Positions 52,905 through 62,872 of a stretch of 64,000 nt of DNA are shown piece by piece. Source of the stretch: Chryseobacterium sp. S0630 (GTDB lineage: Bacteria; Bacteroidota; Bacteroidia; Flavobacteriales; Weeksellaceae); the NCBI RefSeq assembly GCF_024158915.1, contig NZ_JAMZGF010000020.1:1-64000 (forward strand), read 5' to 3'. The notes below the pieces were generated by a model. That model was not told the origin of the DNA. It saw only the letters and a list, made by a program, of their open reading frames with translations, and did no database searches. Position 1 is the stretch's first letter, and each line of letters opens with the position of its first letter. The translations under genes were made by a program, and so were the position numbers.

Positions 52905-54095
52905 TTAATTCATGATCAGCTCACTTATTTTATTTCCTATAGAAAGGCAGGACGTAGCTGCTGGAGAAGGAGCATTTCTAACATGAATAATGTTTCCGTT
53001 TTTCACGATATCAAAATCATCAATCAAACCTCCATTTCTGTCGCAAGCTTGAGCTCTTACTCCTGAACCTCCTGTAACAAGATCGTTTTCCTGTATTTCC
53101 GGTAAAAGCTTTTGAAGGGCTTTTGTAAATGCAGATTTGGAAAGTGAACGGTGCATTTCTCCCATTCCGGTTTTTCCATATTTTGCTACAATTTTTCTAA
53201 ATCCCGGCCATAGCATGGTTTGCATGGTTTCGTTAAAATTGAAATCAAAAAAGTTATATCCTTCTTTTTTGAAGGCCAAAACAGCATTAGGGCCAGCTTC
53301 TATATTACCATCAATCATTCTGGTAAAGTGAACTCCAAGAAACGGAAAGTTAGGATCAGGTACCGGATAAATAAGATGTTTTACCAGGTATTTTTTTTCA
53401 TCCTTAATTTTATAATATTCTCCTCTAAAAGGAATAATGACCACATCGTTTTTTTCGTTGGTCATTCTGGTTATCTTATCGGAATACAATCCTGCGCAGG
53501 AAATTAACTTTTTGGTTTTAAATTCGGAAATATTGGTATTGACAATAATTTCAGATCCTTTATCAATGATATTTTTTACTTCATGATTAAATCTTACTTC
53601 TCCTCCTAATGCTTCAAAAAGTTCTTTTATTTTTTTTGCAATTCCCGGATAGTCGATAATTCCGGTTTGTGGCACTTTAATTGCTCTTACTCCTTCACAA
53701 TGCGGTTCGATTTCACGGAACTCTTCTCTTGAAAGGTATTTTAAGTCTTGTAATCCGTTTTCTACTCCTCTTTTATAGATATTATCTAGAAGGGGTAATT
53801 CTTCCTGCGAAGTAGCTACAATAATCTTTCCGCAAAGGTCATATCGTATACCGTGTTTCTCAGCAAAGTTAATGACTGAATTATACCCTTCAATACAATT
53901 TTTAGCTTTAAGGCTTCCCGGTTTATAATAAATCCCGCTATGGATTACTCCACTGTTATGTCCTGACTGGTGCAATGCCACGTCATTTTCTTTTTCTAAA
54001 ATAAGAATCTTAGAATCAGGATTTTTAAGTTGAGTCTGGTAGGCTGTAGCCAAACCTACCAAACCTGCACCAATGATTATGATATCATAGTTCAT
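52905..54095 (-). CDS. lhgO: L-2-hydroxyglutarate oxidase (LhgO type)
   Basis: This is a 396-residue FAD-dependent oxidase/dehydrogenase. The FAD motif is IIIGAGLVGLATAYQ. The LhgO signature HQSGHNSGVIHSGIYYKPGS and the C-terminal GGSGVRAQACDRNGGLIDDF are intact. The family oxidises L-2-hydroxyglutarate to 2-oxoglutarate, passing electrons to oxygen or quinones. Its place between the WbpA-like and WbpE-like genes is notable, because WbpB chemistry in other bacteria releases 2-hydroxyglutarate. Whether the stereochemistry fits is not known from the sequence. Confidence 0.9.
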   Translation of the reverse strand: MNYDIIIIGAGLVGLATAYQTQLKNPDSKILILEKENDVALHQSGHNSGVIHSGIYYKPGSLKAKNCIEGYNSVINFAEKHGIRYDLCGKIIVATSQEELPLLDNIYKRGVENGLQDLKYLSREEFREIEPHCEGVRAIKVPQTGIIDYPGIAKKIKELFEALGGEVRFNHEVKNIIDKGSEIIVNTNISEFKTKKLISCAGLYSDKITRMTNEKNDVVIIPFRGEYYKIKDEKKYLVKHLIYPVPDPNFPFLGVHFTRMIDGNIEAGPNAVLAFKKEGYNFFDFNFNETMQTMLWPGFRKIVAKYGKTGMGEMHRSLSKSAFTKALQKLLPEIQENDLVTGGSGVRAQACDRNGGLIDDFDIVKNGNIIHVRNAPSPAATSCLSIGNKISELIMN

Positions 54096-54101
54096 GATCT
54101 G

Positions 54102-55397
54102 TTATAATCTTGCATCTACCAGATTTCTGTCTAAACATGCTTTGGTGTCAAAAACCACAGCATTTTCTTTTTTAAGCTGATCCAGATCCATTTCCAGGAA
54201 CTCATTGTGAGATACTGCAATCACTAAAGAATCATACTTTTTCCCATCCTCAAGAGCGTCCAGAATATCAATTCCATATTCATGTTTTACTTCATCTTTA
54301 CTCGCCCAGGGATCATAAATATCTACATTAACTCCATAATCTGCAAGTTCTCTGTAAATATCTACAACTTTAGTATTTCTGACATCCGGACAGTTTTCTT
54401 TGAATGTAACTCCTAAAATCAAAGCATTTGAGTTTTTGATCACTCCCCCTTTTGCAATAAGAAGTTTCACTACTTTAGCTGCAACAAACTTTGCAATAGA
54501 GTCATTTACACGTCTTCCAGATAAAATAACATCCGGGTGATATCCTAACTGTTCTGCTTTGTGTGCAAGGTAATAAGGATCTACGGAGATACAGTGTCCT
54601 CCCACCAATCCTGGTTTATATTTTAGGAAGTTATATTTTGTACCTGCCGCTTCCAATACATCATTGGTATCGATACCTACTCTATCGAAAATTAAAGCCA
54701 ATTCGTTAACAAAAGAAATATTAACATCCCTTTGTGCATTTTCAATCGCTTTTGAAGCTTCTGCTACTTTAATGCTAGGTGCTTTATGGGTTCCTGCAGT
54801 AATAATTTTCTTATATAGACTATCTACTTCCTCAGCAATCTTGTCGGTAGAACCAGATGTTACTTTTTTAACACTTGTAAGAGTATTTACTTTATCACCC
54901 GGATTAATTCTTTCCGGAGAGTACCCCACAAAAAAGTCTTCGTTAAAGGTAAGTCCTGAATATTTTTCAAGAACAGGTACGCACTCTTCTTCTGTACATC
55001 CTGGAAAAACTGTAGATTCATAAATAACAATATCTCCTTTTTTGATAATTTCTCCTAACATTTTTGAAGCAGAAATTAATGGGTTCAGATCTGGAGCATT
55101 ATATTTATCAATAGGGGTAGGAACTGTTACAATGAATACATTAGCTTCAGAAATATCAGATAACAGACTTGTTGCTTTATAACCTAAAGAACCATTGGAT
55201 TCATTATATTTTTTCAGTCCATTATTTAATTTATCAACATCAGCTTCAAGCGTTATATCCTTTCCGTTATTAAGCTGATCTACACGCTGAGTATTGATAT
55301 CAAATCCAAAAACAGGATAGTGATCTGCAAATTCAAGAGATAAAGGAAGACCTACATAACCTTGGCCTATAACTGCTATTTTATATGTTGTTATCAT
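54102..55397 (-). CDS. UDP-N-acetylglucosamine 6-dehydrogenase, WbpA/TviB-like
   Basis: This is a 431-residue UDP-sugar dehydrogenase. It has the N-terminal Rossmann motif VIGQGYVGLPLSLEFA and TVPTPID, the catalytic Cys269 in GGHCISVDPYYL, and a C-terminal UDP-binding domain (GVTFKENCPDVRNTKV). It oxidises UDP-GlcNAc (or UDP-GalNAc) to the 6-carboxylate with two NAD. It supplies the uronic acid for the WbpB/E/D-like steps. Its start overlaps the wzc stop codon by one base (TAATG). Confidence 0.92.
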   Translation of the reverse strand: MITTYKIAVIGQGYVGLPLSLEFADHYPVFGFDINTQRVDQLNNGKDITLEADVDKLNNGLKKYNESNGSLGYKATSLLSDISEANVFIVTVPTPIDKYNAPDLNPLISASKMLGEIIKKGDIVIYESTVFPGCTEEECVPVLEKYSGLTFNEDFFVGYSPERINPGDKVNTLTSVKKVTSGSTDKIAEEVDSLYKKIITAGTHKAPSIKVAEASKAIENAQRDVNISFVNELALIFDRVGIDTNDVLEAAGTKYNFLKYKPGLVGGHCISVDPYYLAHKAEQLGYHPDVILSGRRVNDSIAKFVAAKVVKLLIAKGGVIKNSNALILGVTFKENCPDVRNTKVVDIYRELADYGVNVDIYDPWASKDEVKHEYGIDILDALEDGKKYDSLVIAVSHNEFLEMDLDQLKKENAVVFDTKACLDRNLVDARL

Positions 55398-57784
55398 TAA
55401 CTAAGTTTATTTTTTATTTTTTGAAACCATGATTGTTCTGTATGTTGGTTATAACCATAACCATACTTGTTACTGTATCCTAAATTTTCTCGGCTTACAT
55501 CGTTAAGTACAAATCCAACATTTTTGATTTTTTTCTGATCAATATTGTTATTAGCAAATTCTAATAATGCTTTTTCGGTGTATTTAGATCTGGATACATA
55601 AATTGTAACATCAGAAAGTTCAGCAATAAGGAAAGTATCTGTTACAAGAAGTAGTGGCGCGGTATCCAGGATAATATATTCATATTTATCTTTCAGTTCG
55701 CTGAGAAGAATCTCATAACGACCGTTGGATAATAATTCTGTTGGATTTGGAGGAATCATTCCTGAATAAATTACATCCAGATAAGGATTAAAAGATGATA
55801 CATGAATAATATCTGTAAGTTTAGTGTCGTCATTGTAAAGATACTCCGTAAGCCCAGCAAGTCCTTTTCTGGCAGGATTATATCTTTGAAGCTGAGGATT
55901 TCTGATATCAGATCCGATGATAATTGCTTTTTTCTTAGGGTTTGCCAGTGTTAAAGCTAAATTCACGGAGGTGAATGTTTTTCCTTCTCCCTTTACAGTT
56001 GAAGTAACAAATACTACTTTCCCTTTTTTCTCTTTTGAAAGCATGAAATTCATATTGGTAATAAGAATTCTAAATGCTTCCGCCATAGGCGTAATATCAT
56101 TCATTTTAACAATTTCAGAATCTCCTTTTTCAAGACTTGGTAATTCTGCAATAATAGGTGCATGAACTAACTTCTCAAGATCATGTTTTGTAACAATTTT
56201 ATTATTAAACAGTTGAGACATGTAAATAATAATAAAAGGAACTAACAATCCAAGAAATAATGAAACGAATAAAATAGCTTGGGTTTTTGGTGCAACAGGG
56301 TTTGCAAAAGCATACGCCATATCAATGACTCTCGCTTTTGGTGCCGTAATAGATTGCGCAATAGCTGTTTCTTCTCTTTTCTGTAATAATAATAAATATA
56401 AGTTTTCTTTAATTTTTTGTTGTCTTTCTATTCCCCTGAATATTTTTTCTATGGAAGGAATTTTAGCTATTTTTCCTGTTACCTTATTTTGCTCTCCTAC
56501 ATATTCATTTCTTGCAAGTTCTAATCCTGCCTTATTTCTCTGTAGAGTTTGAACAACTGAAGTACGCATTGAATTTATTTGTTTACTAGTTTCAACAACT
56601 ATAGGGTTTTCTGTAGTTGCAGATTCTAATAATCTCGCTCTTTGCATTACTAATTGGTTGTAGGATGTAATTGCAGAAACAGCTTCAGGATTATTTAATC
56701 CGATATTCATTGGTAAAACCTGATACTGTCCTTGCTTGGACATGAAAGAAATCAAAGAATTTGTCAATTCCAATTGGGCATCAAGATCCAATTGTTTTCC
56801 GCGAGCTTCTGCAGAACTTTCAAGATCTATTTTAGCTTCTGTTTCAAGGTCAGTAAGATTATTCTTTGATTTAAAACTCTCTTTTTCATTTTCAACCTGA
56901 CCAAGCTCTACTGAAAGTTTTTTTACTCTATCTTCAATAAAATCTAATGTTTTTTTAGACTCCTGGTTTTTATCCAAGATAGCATCGTTATTATAAGCAA
57001 CAACTAATGAATTAAGAATATCTTGTGCCTTTGAAATTACCGGATAATTCATTGAAAGCCTAAGTACAGTAGCTTCTTTGTTTGCTAAATCTACATTAAG
57101 AGCACTTGTTAATGCATTCACTTTTGCTTCAACCGATGATATGAGTAATTCTAAATTTTTCTTATCAATATTGGGTGATGCTTTAGGGTTATATTCTTTA
57201 TTTTTAGTAATGATAATATTAGCAAAAGGAAGATTTATCATTCTTCCATAACCAGAAATAATATCTTTTTTCTGCTCTTCATCATGTATTATAATTTCTT
57301 CCCCTTTTAATTCTACATTAATAAGATTATTTGCTTTTTTGGATACCTTCTCATTTATAACTTTTACTTCAATAGGCGAAGATTCTTTGTATAGCTCAAC
57401 ACGACTTACTTTTCCTTTAACAATGATATTAGCCTGAAGGTTTTTATTGATAACCACATCCCTCATCAGCTTTTTTGATTTCAAAACTTCAATCTCATTG
57501 GAAATACTATTAGTTTTCATTCCTCCCAGTCCTGATAAATCAGAAAGAACACCCAATTCGTTATTTGAAGATGAATTTTTGGAATCTTTTATAAGTAAGG
57601 TGGTTTCCACATAATAGACTGGAGTCATAAATCTTATGGCAAAATAGCCAATCGTTAAAGCTACCATTGCACAAAAAATAAACCATGGCCATCTCCTTAA
57701 ATATGGTTTGATTATTTCACTAAAATTAATTTTATTTGAATTGTTTTCCACTTCTGAAAATTGTGAAGTTTGCTGGTTATCCAT
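55397..57784 (-). CDS. wzc: Wzc-type polysaccharide co-polymerase and BY-kinase
   Basis: This is a 795-residue inner membrane protein. A first membrane helix (about 34-53) is followed by a Wzz-like periplasmic region, long coiled-coil segments (about 260-470) and a second helix (about 490-512). A cytoplasmic tyrosine kinase follows, with Walker A VKGEGKT (about 597-603), Walker A' IIIGSDIR and Walker B YIILDTAP. The C-terminus holds a tyrosine cluster NKYGYGYN, the autophosphorylation region. It controls chain length and export with Wza. The ATG at 57784 is used, since the longer start is TTG. No Wzb-type phosphatase lies beside it. Confidence 0.93.
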   Translation of the reverse strand: MDNQQTSQFSEVENNSNKINFSEIIKPYLRRWPWFIFCAMVALTIGYFAIRFMTPVYYVETTLLIKDSKNSSSNNELGVLSDLSGLGGMKTNSISNEIEVLKSKKLMRDVVINKNLQANIIVKGKVSRVELYKESSPIEVKVINEKVSKKANNLINVELKGEEIIIHDEEQKKDIISGYGRMINLPFANIIITKNKEYNPKASPNIDKKNLELLISSVEAKVNALTSALNVDLANKEATVLRLSMNYPVISKAQDILNSLVVAYNNDAILDKNQESKKTLDFIEDRVKKLSVELGQVENEKESFKSKNNLTDLETEAKIDLESSAEARGKQLDLDAQLELTNSLISFMSKQGQYQVLPMNIGLNNPEAVSAITSYNQLVMQRARLLESATTENPIVVETSKQINSMRTSVVQTLQRNKAGLELARNEYVGEQNKVTGKIAKIPSIEKIFRGIERQQKIKENLYLLLLQKREETAIAQSITAPKARVIDMAYAFANPVAPKTQAILFVSLFLGLLVPFIIIYMSQLFNNKIVTKHDLEKLVHAPIIAELPSLEKGDSEIVKMNDITPMAEAFRILITNMNFMLSKEKKGKVVFVTSTVKGEGKTFTSVNLALTLANPKKKAIIIGSDIRNPQLQRYNPARKGLAGLTEYLYNDDTKLTDIIHVSSFNPYLDVIYSGMIPPNPTELLSNGRYEILLSELKDKYEYIILDTAPLLLVTDTFLIAELSDVTIYVSRSKYTEKALLEFANNNIDQKKIKNVGFVLNDVSRENLGYSNKYGYGYNQHTEQSWFQKIKNKLS

Positions 57785-57790
57785 CAATTG

Positions 57791-58615
57791 TTATTTCTTA
57801 TTAAATAAACTTACTACTACGGCAACTGCTGTAACCGCAATAGAAATGGCGGTCAGGTAAAGTCCAGTATTGGGATTCTGTTTTGCCATAACATCTTTTG
57901 TATTGTTTGAAGAAACAATAATAGCATCTCCTTGCTTAAGATTATAATATGGAGAATTAACTGAATTAGCATCCCGAATATTGATACGGCCATGAGAAAC
58001 CACACCATTTTCTGTTCTGACAACCAATATATCTTCTCTTTTTCCATATTGAGTCAAATCCCCGGCCATCCCTAATGCATTTAAAATAGTTGCCTGGCCA
58101 TTGGCAATAGTATAATCTCCCTGTCTGTTTACTTCTCCTAATATGGTAACTTTGAAGTTTGTGAGCCTTACATTAATTGTTGGATTAATAACATATTTTG
58201 TCATTCTATCCCTTAATTCATCTTTGAATGCCGTCAAACTTTTATCTGATGTATTCAGTTTTCCCAATATAGGAAAGTCAATATCTCCATTTGCATCTAC
58301 AATATAAGTAGGTCCTGAAAGTATTGTAGCTCCTTGGTTAGGAGTATTTCCTCCTGCTATATTATTTGTCTGGATAAGTTCTGATGAGGAATAATTCTGA
58401 TTAAAAGGTTTTACAACATCCATATCTTTTGCAGTGATCAGAATAATAAGCTGATCCCCAACCTGGATTGTATTTGCTGAATTTTTAGCAGAGGCATTGA
58501 TTGCAACCTGTTCTATATTCTGCATATAATTTAAATCATTCTTAGCATTGGGATTAACTTTGCAGGAAATCACTAATGAAGATGCCAAAACTACTGCTAA
58601 TATTTTTCCTTTCAT
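57791..58615 (-). CDS. wza: Wza-type polysaccharide export lipoprotein
   Basis: This is a 274-residue outer membrane export protein. The lipoprotein signal has its Cys at residue 18 (SSLVISCKVN). A Poly_export domain follows with VGDQLIILITAKDMD and YIVDANGDIDFPILGKL, then SLBB-like repeats with VTILGEVNRQGDYTI. The C-terminus is a hydrophobic helix (LTAISIAVTAVAVVVSLF) as in Bacteroidota homologues. It forms the exit channel with Wzc. It is separated from wzc by only six bases and has a promoter of its own in the end of the preceding gene. Confidence 0.9.
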   Translation of the reverse strand: MKGKILAVVLASSLVISCKVNPNAKNDLNYMQNIEQVAINASAKNSANTIQVGDQLIILITAKDMDVVKPFNQNYSSSELIQTNNIAGGNTPNQGATILSGPTYIVDANGDIDFPILGKLNTSDKSLTAFKDELRDRMTKYVINPTINVRLTNFKVTILGEVNRQGDYTIANGQATILNALGMAGDLTQYGKREDILVVRTENGVVSHGRINIRDANSVNSPYYNLKQGDAIIVSSNNTKDVMAKQNPNTGLYLTAISIAVTAVAVVVSLFNKK

Positions 58616-58632
58616 TATTTTGTTAAATTATG

Positions 58633-58665
58633 CAAATATACATTTATATTTTGTCTATTTATCAA
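58633..58665 (-). promoter_or_regulatory. Internal promoter for wza-wzc and downstream genes
   Basis: On the minus strand TTG (58665-58663), 22 bases and TATATTTG (58640-58633) precede the wza ATG by 17 bases. The TTG lies in the last codons of the dehydratase gene. Confidence 0.6.
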
Positions 58666-60583
58666 GAGCCTCGTAGATTGAATTATTGCTTCGGAATTCC
58701 GGCACTATAGTTTTAAGAATCCTTACTACTTCCACTTTATCTCTTCTAAGAGAAGCTTTTGTAATTTCTTTAGTAAGCGTATCTATTTCTGCAAATCCTA
58801 TAGAAGGATCTTTGGAGATCATGATTTTATCATTATGAGTAGGAAGTGTTTTTGCGTCATCACTCAAGAGTTCTTCATATAACTTCTCGCCAGGTCTCAA
58901 TCCTGTATAAATGATCTTAATATCAATATTAGGTTCGAATCCTGATAATTTTATCATTCTTTTGGCAAGATCAATAATTTTAACAGGTTCTCCCATATCA
59001 AAAACAAAAATTTCACCTCCTTCACCCATTGTTCCTGCCTGAAGAACCAGTTCACAAGCTTCAGGAATAGTCATGAAATATCTTACAATTTCCGGATGGG
59101 TAATGGTTACCGGACCTCCAGCTTCAATTTGCTTTTTAAAATGAGGGATTACAGAACCGTTAGATCCTAATACATTTCCAAATCTTGTTGTAATAAACTT
59201 GGTAACGTTACCTTCTACATTCTGAAGAGACTGTACAAAAAGCTCAGCAGCACGCTTTGAAGCACCCATTACGTTCGTTGGATTTACAGCTTTATCTGTA
59301 GATACCATTACGAAACGGTTTACTTTATACTTGCTGGATAGTTTTGCAACAATCTTAGAACCTAATATATTAACAAAGATAGCTTCGTGAGGATTTTCTT
59401 CTACCAAAGGTACATGCTTATAAGCAGCTGCATGATATACCATTGAGAAATTGTACGTTTGGAACAGAGATTCCATTCTGTGATGATTGGAAACATCTCC
59501 TAAAACAAATTTGAAAGGAATATGAGGAAATTTATCTCTCATTTCAAGTTCAATTTCATAAAGCGGTGTTTCTGCCTGATCTAAAACTACAATCAATGAA
59601 GGGTTGAAAAGAGCAACCTGTCTTACAATTTCACTTCCTATGGATCCTGCTCCACCGGTTACTAATACTGTTTTATCAAAATGTCTGCTTTTAACTTTTT
59701 CGTTCTGAATTTTGATAGGTTTTCTATTTAACAAATCTTCAATTTGAAGATTTCTGATAGATCCACCCAGATCGCTGTCTCTCAGTTTTTGTACTGATGG
59801 TGCTTTAAAGACATTAAGATCTTTCTCTAAAAATAAATTCACCCATGAATTCATCTCATCTCTGGCCATCATTTCTTTAACAATAAGAACGCCATCAATA
59901 ATAAGATCTTCTTTGGTATTTTCTTCTATTTTTTGTTTTTCATAAATGGGCTTTCCTAACAGAGATGCTCTTTTAGAATCTGTTCTTTGTGTCAGGAAAC
60001 CTACTACCTGATAAGGTAAACTCGGGTTATCAAGAATAGCACGTGCAATGGCAATAGATTGTTCATCAATTCCCAATACTAAAATTCTTTTTTTCAGTGC
60101 GCTTCTTCTGTATTCCCTTACAATATGGAAAAATTCCTTCACATAGAGTCTGAAAAGAAATAATCCCATAAATGAAATTACAAAATAAAGCATCAGATAA
60201 GGAGTAAGGATGAATTTACTTCCTGTAATCCAGAAATAGCAGATATTTACAGTTCCGATAGCCAGCATTGTGCAAAAGCAGGAGATCAGGAGTTTAAATA
60301 AATCTATAAATGTAGAATGGCGGATGATCCCGGCATAGGTCTTGAAGACATACATAAAAGCAGCATTTACCAGAATAATAAAAGCGAAAATTAGGCTTTT
60401 ATCATCATGATATATGAATTCCTGCTTTGTAATTTTTGCGATAATGTAAGTAGAAAGAAATAAAGATATTACCAGAATAATAATGTCTATAACAAGAATT
60501 ATCCATCTAGGAAGATATCTTACGTCTGAGAGATTGACAACATTATCCCCTCCAAATATTGTTTTTCTAAGAGAATTGTACAT
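58655..60583 (-). CDS. Long-form UDP-sugar 4,6-dehydratase, PglF/WbpM/CapD type
   Basis: This is a 642-residue membrane-bound short-chain dehydrogenase/reductase. Four membrane helices (about 25-145) are followed by a CoA-binding-like region and the catalytic domain from about residue 300. The NAD motif is VTGGAGSIGSE (308-318). The catalytic set is TDK (429-431), Met439 in place of the SDR Tyr, and Lys443, a replacement characteristic of WbpM/PglF. It converts UDP-GlcNAc to UDP-4-keto-6-deoxy-GlcNAc, the substrate for the PglE-like enzyme at the far end of the cluster. It is the first gene of the cluster and directly follows a strong promoter. Confidence 0.93.
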   Translation of the reverse strand: MYNSLRKTIFGGDNVVNLSDVRYLPRWIILVIDIIILVISLFLSTYIIAKITKQEFIYHDDKSLIFAFIILVNAAFMYVFKTYAGIIRHSTFIDLFKLLISCFCTMLAIGTVNICYFWITGSKFILTPYLMLYFVISFMGLFLFRLYVKEFFHIVREYRRSALKKRILVLGIDEQSIAIARAILDNPSLPYQVVGFLTQRTDSKRASLLGKPIYEKQKIEENTKEDLIIDGVLIVKEMMARDEMNSWVNLFLEKDLNVFKAPSVQKLRDSDLGGSIRNLQIEDLLNRKPIKIQNEKVKSRHFDKTVLVTGGAGSIGSEIVRQVALFNPSLIVVLDQAETPLYEIELEMRDKFPHIPFKFVLGDVSNHHRMESLFQTYNFSMVYHAAAYKHVPLVEENPHEAIFVNILGSKIVAKLSSKYKVNRFVMVSTDKAVNPTNVMGASKRAAELFVQSLQNVEGNVTKFITTRFGNVLGSNGSVIPHFKKQIEAGGPVTITHPEIVRYFMTIPEACELVLQAGTMGEGGEIFVFDMGEPVKIIDLAKRMIKLSGFEPNIDIKIIYTGLRPGEKLYEELLSDDAKTLPTHNDKIMISKDPSIGFAEIDTLTKEITKASLRRDKVEVVRILKTIVPEFRSNNSIYEALDK

Positions 60584-60940
60584 TGTCTATATTGGTGTTC
60601 ATATTTAATTAAGGTATAATATCTAATTATCCAATCAAAGATAGTTTTGATACAATCATGCAAAAATAAAATAAATTTATTTCAATATGCTGAAATCAAA
60701 AATAAATTTGATGTTACATTTATAAAATCTAACAATTTCATTGCGGTACAGCTAAACCCACAGACAAAAATCATACCATAGAAACTGTTTATCAAGGCGA
60801 CATTTATCTATCTAAATTTTTTATTTCAGCTGTTTTTTCTTTAAAAAAAATATTAAATCTTTATATATCAATCTTTTTCAATGAACTGATTGTTTTTTTT
60901 CCTAAAAGTCATACGTCAAGTTTTTTTTATTTATTAATAT
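60584..60940. other. Intergenic region, 357 bases, before the polysaccharide cluster
   Basis: This AT-rich gap lies between recX and the first cluster gene. It holds the cluster promoter (60636-60663) and an inverted repeat ATCAAA / TTTGAT (60634-60651) overlapping the -7 box. No NusG-like/UpxY antiterminator gene, JUMPstart-like site or clear recX terminator is visible. Confidence 0.55.
60636..60663 (-). promoter_or_regulatory. Promoter of the polysaccharide cluster
   Basis: On the minus strand TTG (60663-60661), 17 bases and TATCTTTG (60643-60636) match the Bacteroidota consensus. The predicted transcript starts near 60630 with a leader of about 47 bases. Confidence 0.78.
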
Positions 60941-61399
60941 TTAGTCAAAAATATCAATTATTTTCTCATACTCAAAACCTTTACTCATCAAATATTTTAT
61001 AGTTTTGGTTTTTTTTTGATATTCTTTCAAGCCAGTTTGTTTGGTGTAATAATCATCAAAAATTTTTCTGATGGTTTTTTCATAATCTGAGTCATCTATC
61101 TCATCAAAACAAGAGCTTATTAGCCTCTCTGAAATCTGTTTTTGTTTCAGATTGATCTTAATTTTGGTCTTCCCCCAATGTTTGATGTAGAATTTCCCTC
61201 GGATATAGCTCCTGGTAAACCTTTCTTCGTTCAGAAAATTTTCTTTCAGCAGAAATAAAATAATTTCTTCTTTTGCTTCATCAATAAGCAGAAACTCTCT
61301 CATCTTCTGTTCCACTTCCGCATGGCAACGGTCCTGGTAAACACAATAATTAACAAGCTTCTGTTTAATTTCGTCGAAAGTATAAGATTTCTTTTCCAT
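60941..61399 (-). CDS. recX: RecX family regulatory protein
   Basis: This is a 152-residue protein of three-helix repeats that modulates RecA filament growth. Recognisable segments are LVNYCVYQDRCHAEVEQKM, FLNEERFTRSYIRGKFYIK, KHWGKTKIKINLKQKQIS and the C-terminal KTIKYLMSKGFEYEKI. Length is normal for the family. recA is not in the window. It lies 58 bases after glyA, with a terminator hairpin between them that ends close to its start codon. Confidence 0.87.
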   Translation of the reverse strand: MEKKSYTFDEIKQKLVNYCVYQDRCHAEVEQKMREFLLIDEAKEEIILFLLKENFLNEERFTRSYIRGKFYIKHWGKTKIKINLKQKQISERLISSCFDEIDDSDYEKTIRKIFDDYYTKQTGLKEYQKKTKTIKYLMSKGFEYEKIIDIFD

Positions 61400-61405
61400 T
61401 GTAAT

Positions 61406-61436
61406 AAAAAAAGAATGAGCAGTTTGCCCATTCTTT
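61406..61436 (-). terminator. Rho-independent terminator after glyA
   Basis: The 12-base arms AAAGAATGAGCA / TGCCCATTCTTT (one mismatch) with a 3-base loop are followed by a long T-run on the minus strand, just before the recX start codon. Confidence 0.88.
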
Positions 61437-61456
61437 ATATGATATTGGAATGTCTG

Positions 61457-62722
61457 TTAGTAATTGAACAGAGCTTTACCTTCCATTAATTCGTTAACTT
61501 TCTTTCTTACAGATCCAAGAACTTCTTCATTCTTGATATTATCTACTACTTCAGAAATTAATCCCGCAATAGTATCCATATCATTTTCCTTAAGTCCTCT
61601 GGTTGTAATAGCAGCAGTTCCTAATCTGATACCAGATGTTGTAAATGGTGATTTATCATCAAAAGGAACCATGTTTTTATTACAAGTAATATCAGCAAGT
61701 ACTAATGCTTTTTCAGTTTCTTTACCGTTTACTCCTTTATTTCTAAGGTCTACTAACATCAGGTGATTATCTGTACCACCGCTTACGATATCAAAACCTC
61801 TGTCGATCATTGCTTTTGATAACGCCTGAGCATTAGATTTAACCTGTTTTGCATAGGTTTCGAACTGTACGTCCAATGCTTCACCGAAAGCTACCGCTTT
61901 ACCAGCAATTACATGCTCAAGAGGTCCTCCCTGAATACCTGGGAATACAGCTCCGTCAAGTACCTGGCTCATCATTTTGATTTCTCCTTTTGGAGTTTTG
62001 TGACCGTAAGTATTTTCAAAGTCTTTCCCCATCATGATCATACCTCCTCTTGGTCCTCTAAGAGTTTTGTGAGTAGTGGTAGTTACTACATGACAGTGCT
62101 CGAATGGAGAGTTTAATAATCCTTTTGCCACTAAACCAGCCGGGTGAGCGATATCTGCCCAAAGTGTAGCTCCAACTTCGTCTGCTACTTCTCTGAATTT
62201 AGCATAATCTAAATCTCTTGAGTATGCTGAGAAACCAGCGATAAGCATTTTTGGTTTTTCTCTCAATGCAACTTCTCTCATTTGGTCATAGTCGATAAGA
62301 CCTGTTTCCTGCTGAACTCCGTAAGAAACTACGTTATATTGAATCCCAGAGAAATTCACTGCAGAACCGTGAGTAAGGTGTCCTCCCATTGAAAGATCCA
62401 TCCCCATGATTTTGTCACCTGGTTTCAAAACTGCAAGATAAATGGCAGCATTCGCCTGAGAACCGGAATGCGGCTGAACATTCACGTAGTCTACTCCGAA
62501 AAGTTCTTTAGCTCTGTTGATTGCTAAAGTTTCAACCTCATCTACTACTTCACATCCTCCGTAATATCTTTTTCCGGGATATCCTTCAGCATATTTATTT
62601 GTCAGTACACTTCCCATTGCTTTCATCACGTTTTCAGAAACAAAGTTTTCTGATGCAATAAGTTCTAAACCATGGGTTTGTCTTTGTCTTTCCTTTTCAA
62701 TCAGGTCGAAAATAATATCCAT
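61457..62722 (-). CDS. glyA: Serine hydroxymethyltransferase
   Basis: This is a 421-residue PLP enzyme interconverting serine and glycine with tetrahydrofolate. [24 protein letters not shown] and [11 protein letters not shown] are intact, and the PLP Lys219 is in [15 protein letters not shown]. The start at 62722 ([11 protein letters not shown]) is chosen. A minus-strand TACATTTG box (62752-62759) would place transcription start near 62746, so the longer reading to 62749 is unlikely. A strong terminator follows. Confidence 0.96.
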   Translation of the reverse strand: MDIIFDLIEKERQRQTHGLELIASENFVSENVMKAMGSVLTNKYAEGYPGKRYYGGCEVVDEVETLAINRAKELFGVDYVNVQPHSGSQANAAIYLAVLKPGDKIMGMDLSMGGHLTHGSAVNFSGIQYNVVSYGVQQETGLIDYDQMREVALREKPKMLIAGFSAYSRDLDYAKFREVADEVGATLWADIAHPAGLVAKGLLNSPFEHCHVVTTTTHKTLRGPRGGMIMMGKDFENTYGHKTPKGEIKMMSQVLDGAVFPGIQGGPLEHVIAGKAVAFGEALDVQFETYAKQVKSNAQALSKAMIDRGFDIVSGGTDNHLMLVDLRNKGVNGKETEKALVLADITCNKNMVPFDDKSPFTTSGIRLGTAAITTRGLKENDMDTIAGLISEVVDNIKNEEVLGSVRKKVNELMEGKALFNY

Positions 62723-62872
62723 TTTACTTTTAGTTTTTGAAATTTTCACCCCAAATGTACGGAATTTTCGTCGAGATTTCTCTATTGAAAAAATGATTTT
62801 TAAACACTAAAAAATGAAAAGATGTATCCATAAATCTTACATTATGGTTCTTTTAAATGCATCAAAAAGCTT

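Noticed and set aside
32084..60583. Genomic island with integrase or transposase borders
   Set aside because: No integrase, transposase, tRNA or direct repeats were seen at either end; the cluster looks like a resident locus with a variable centre.
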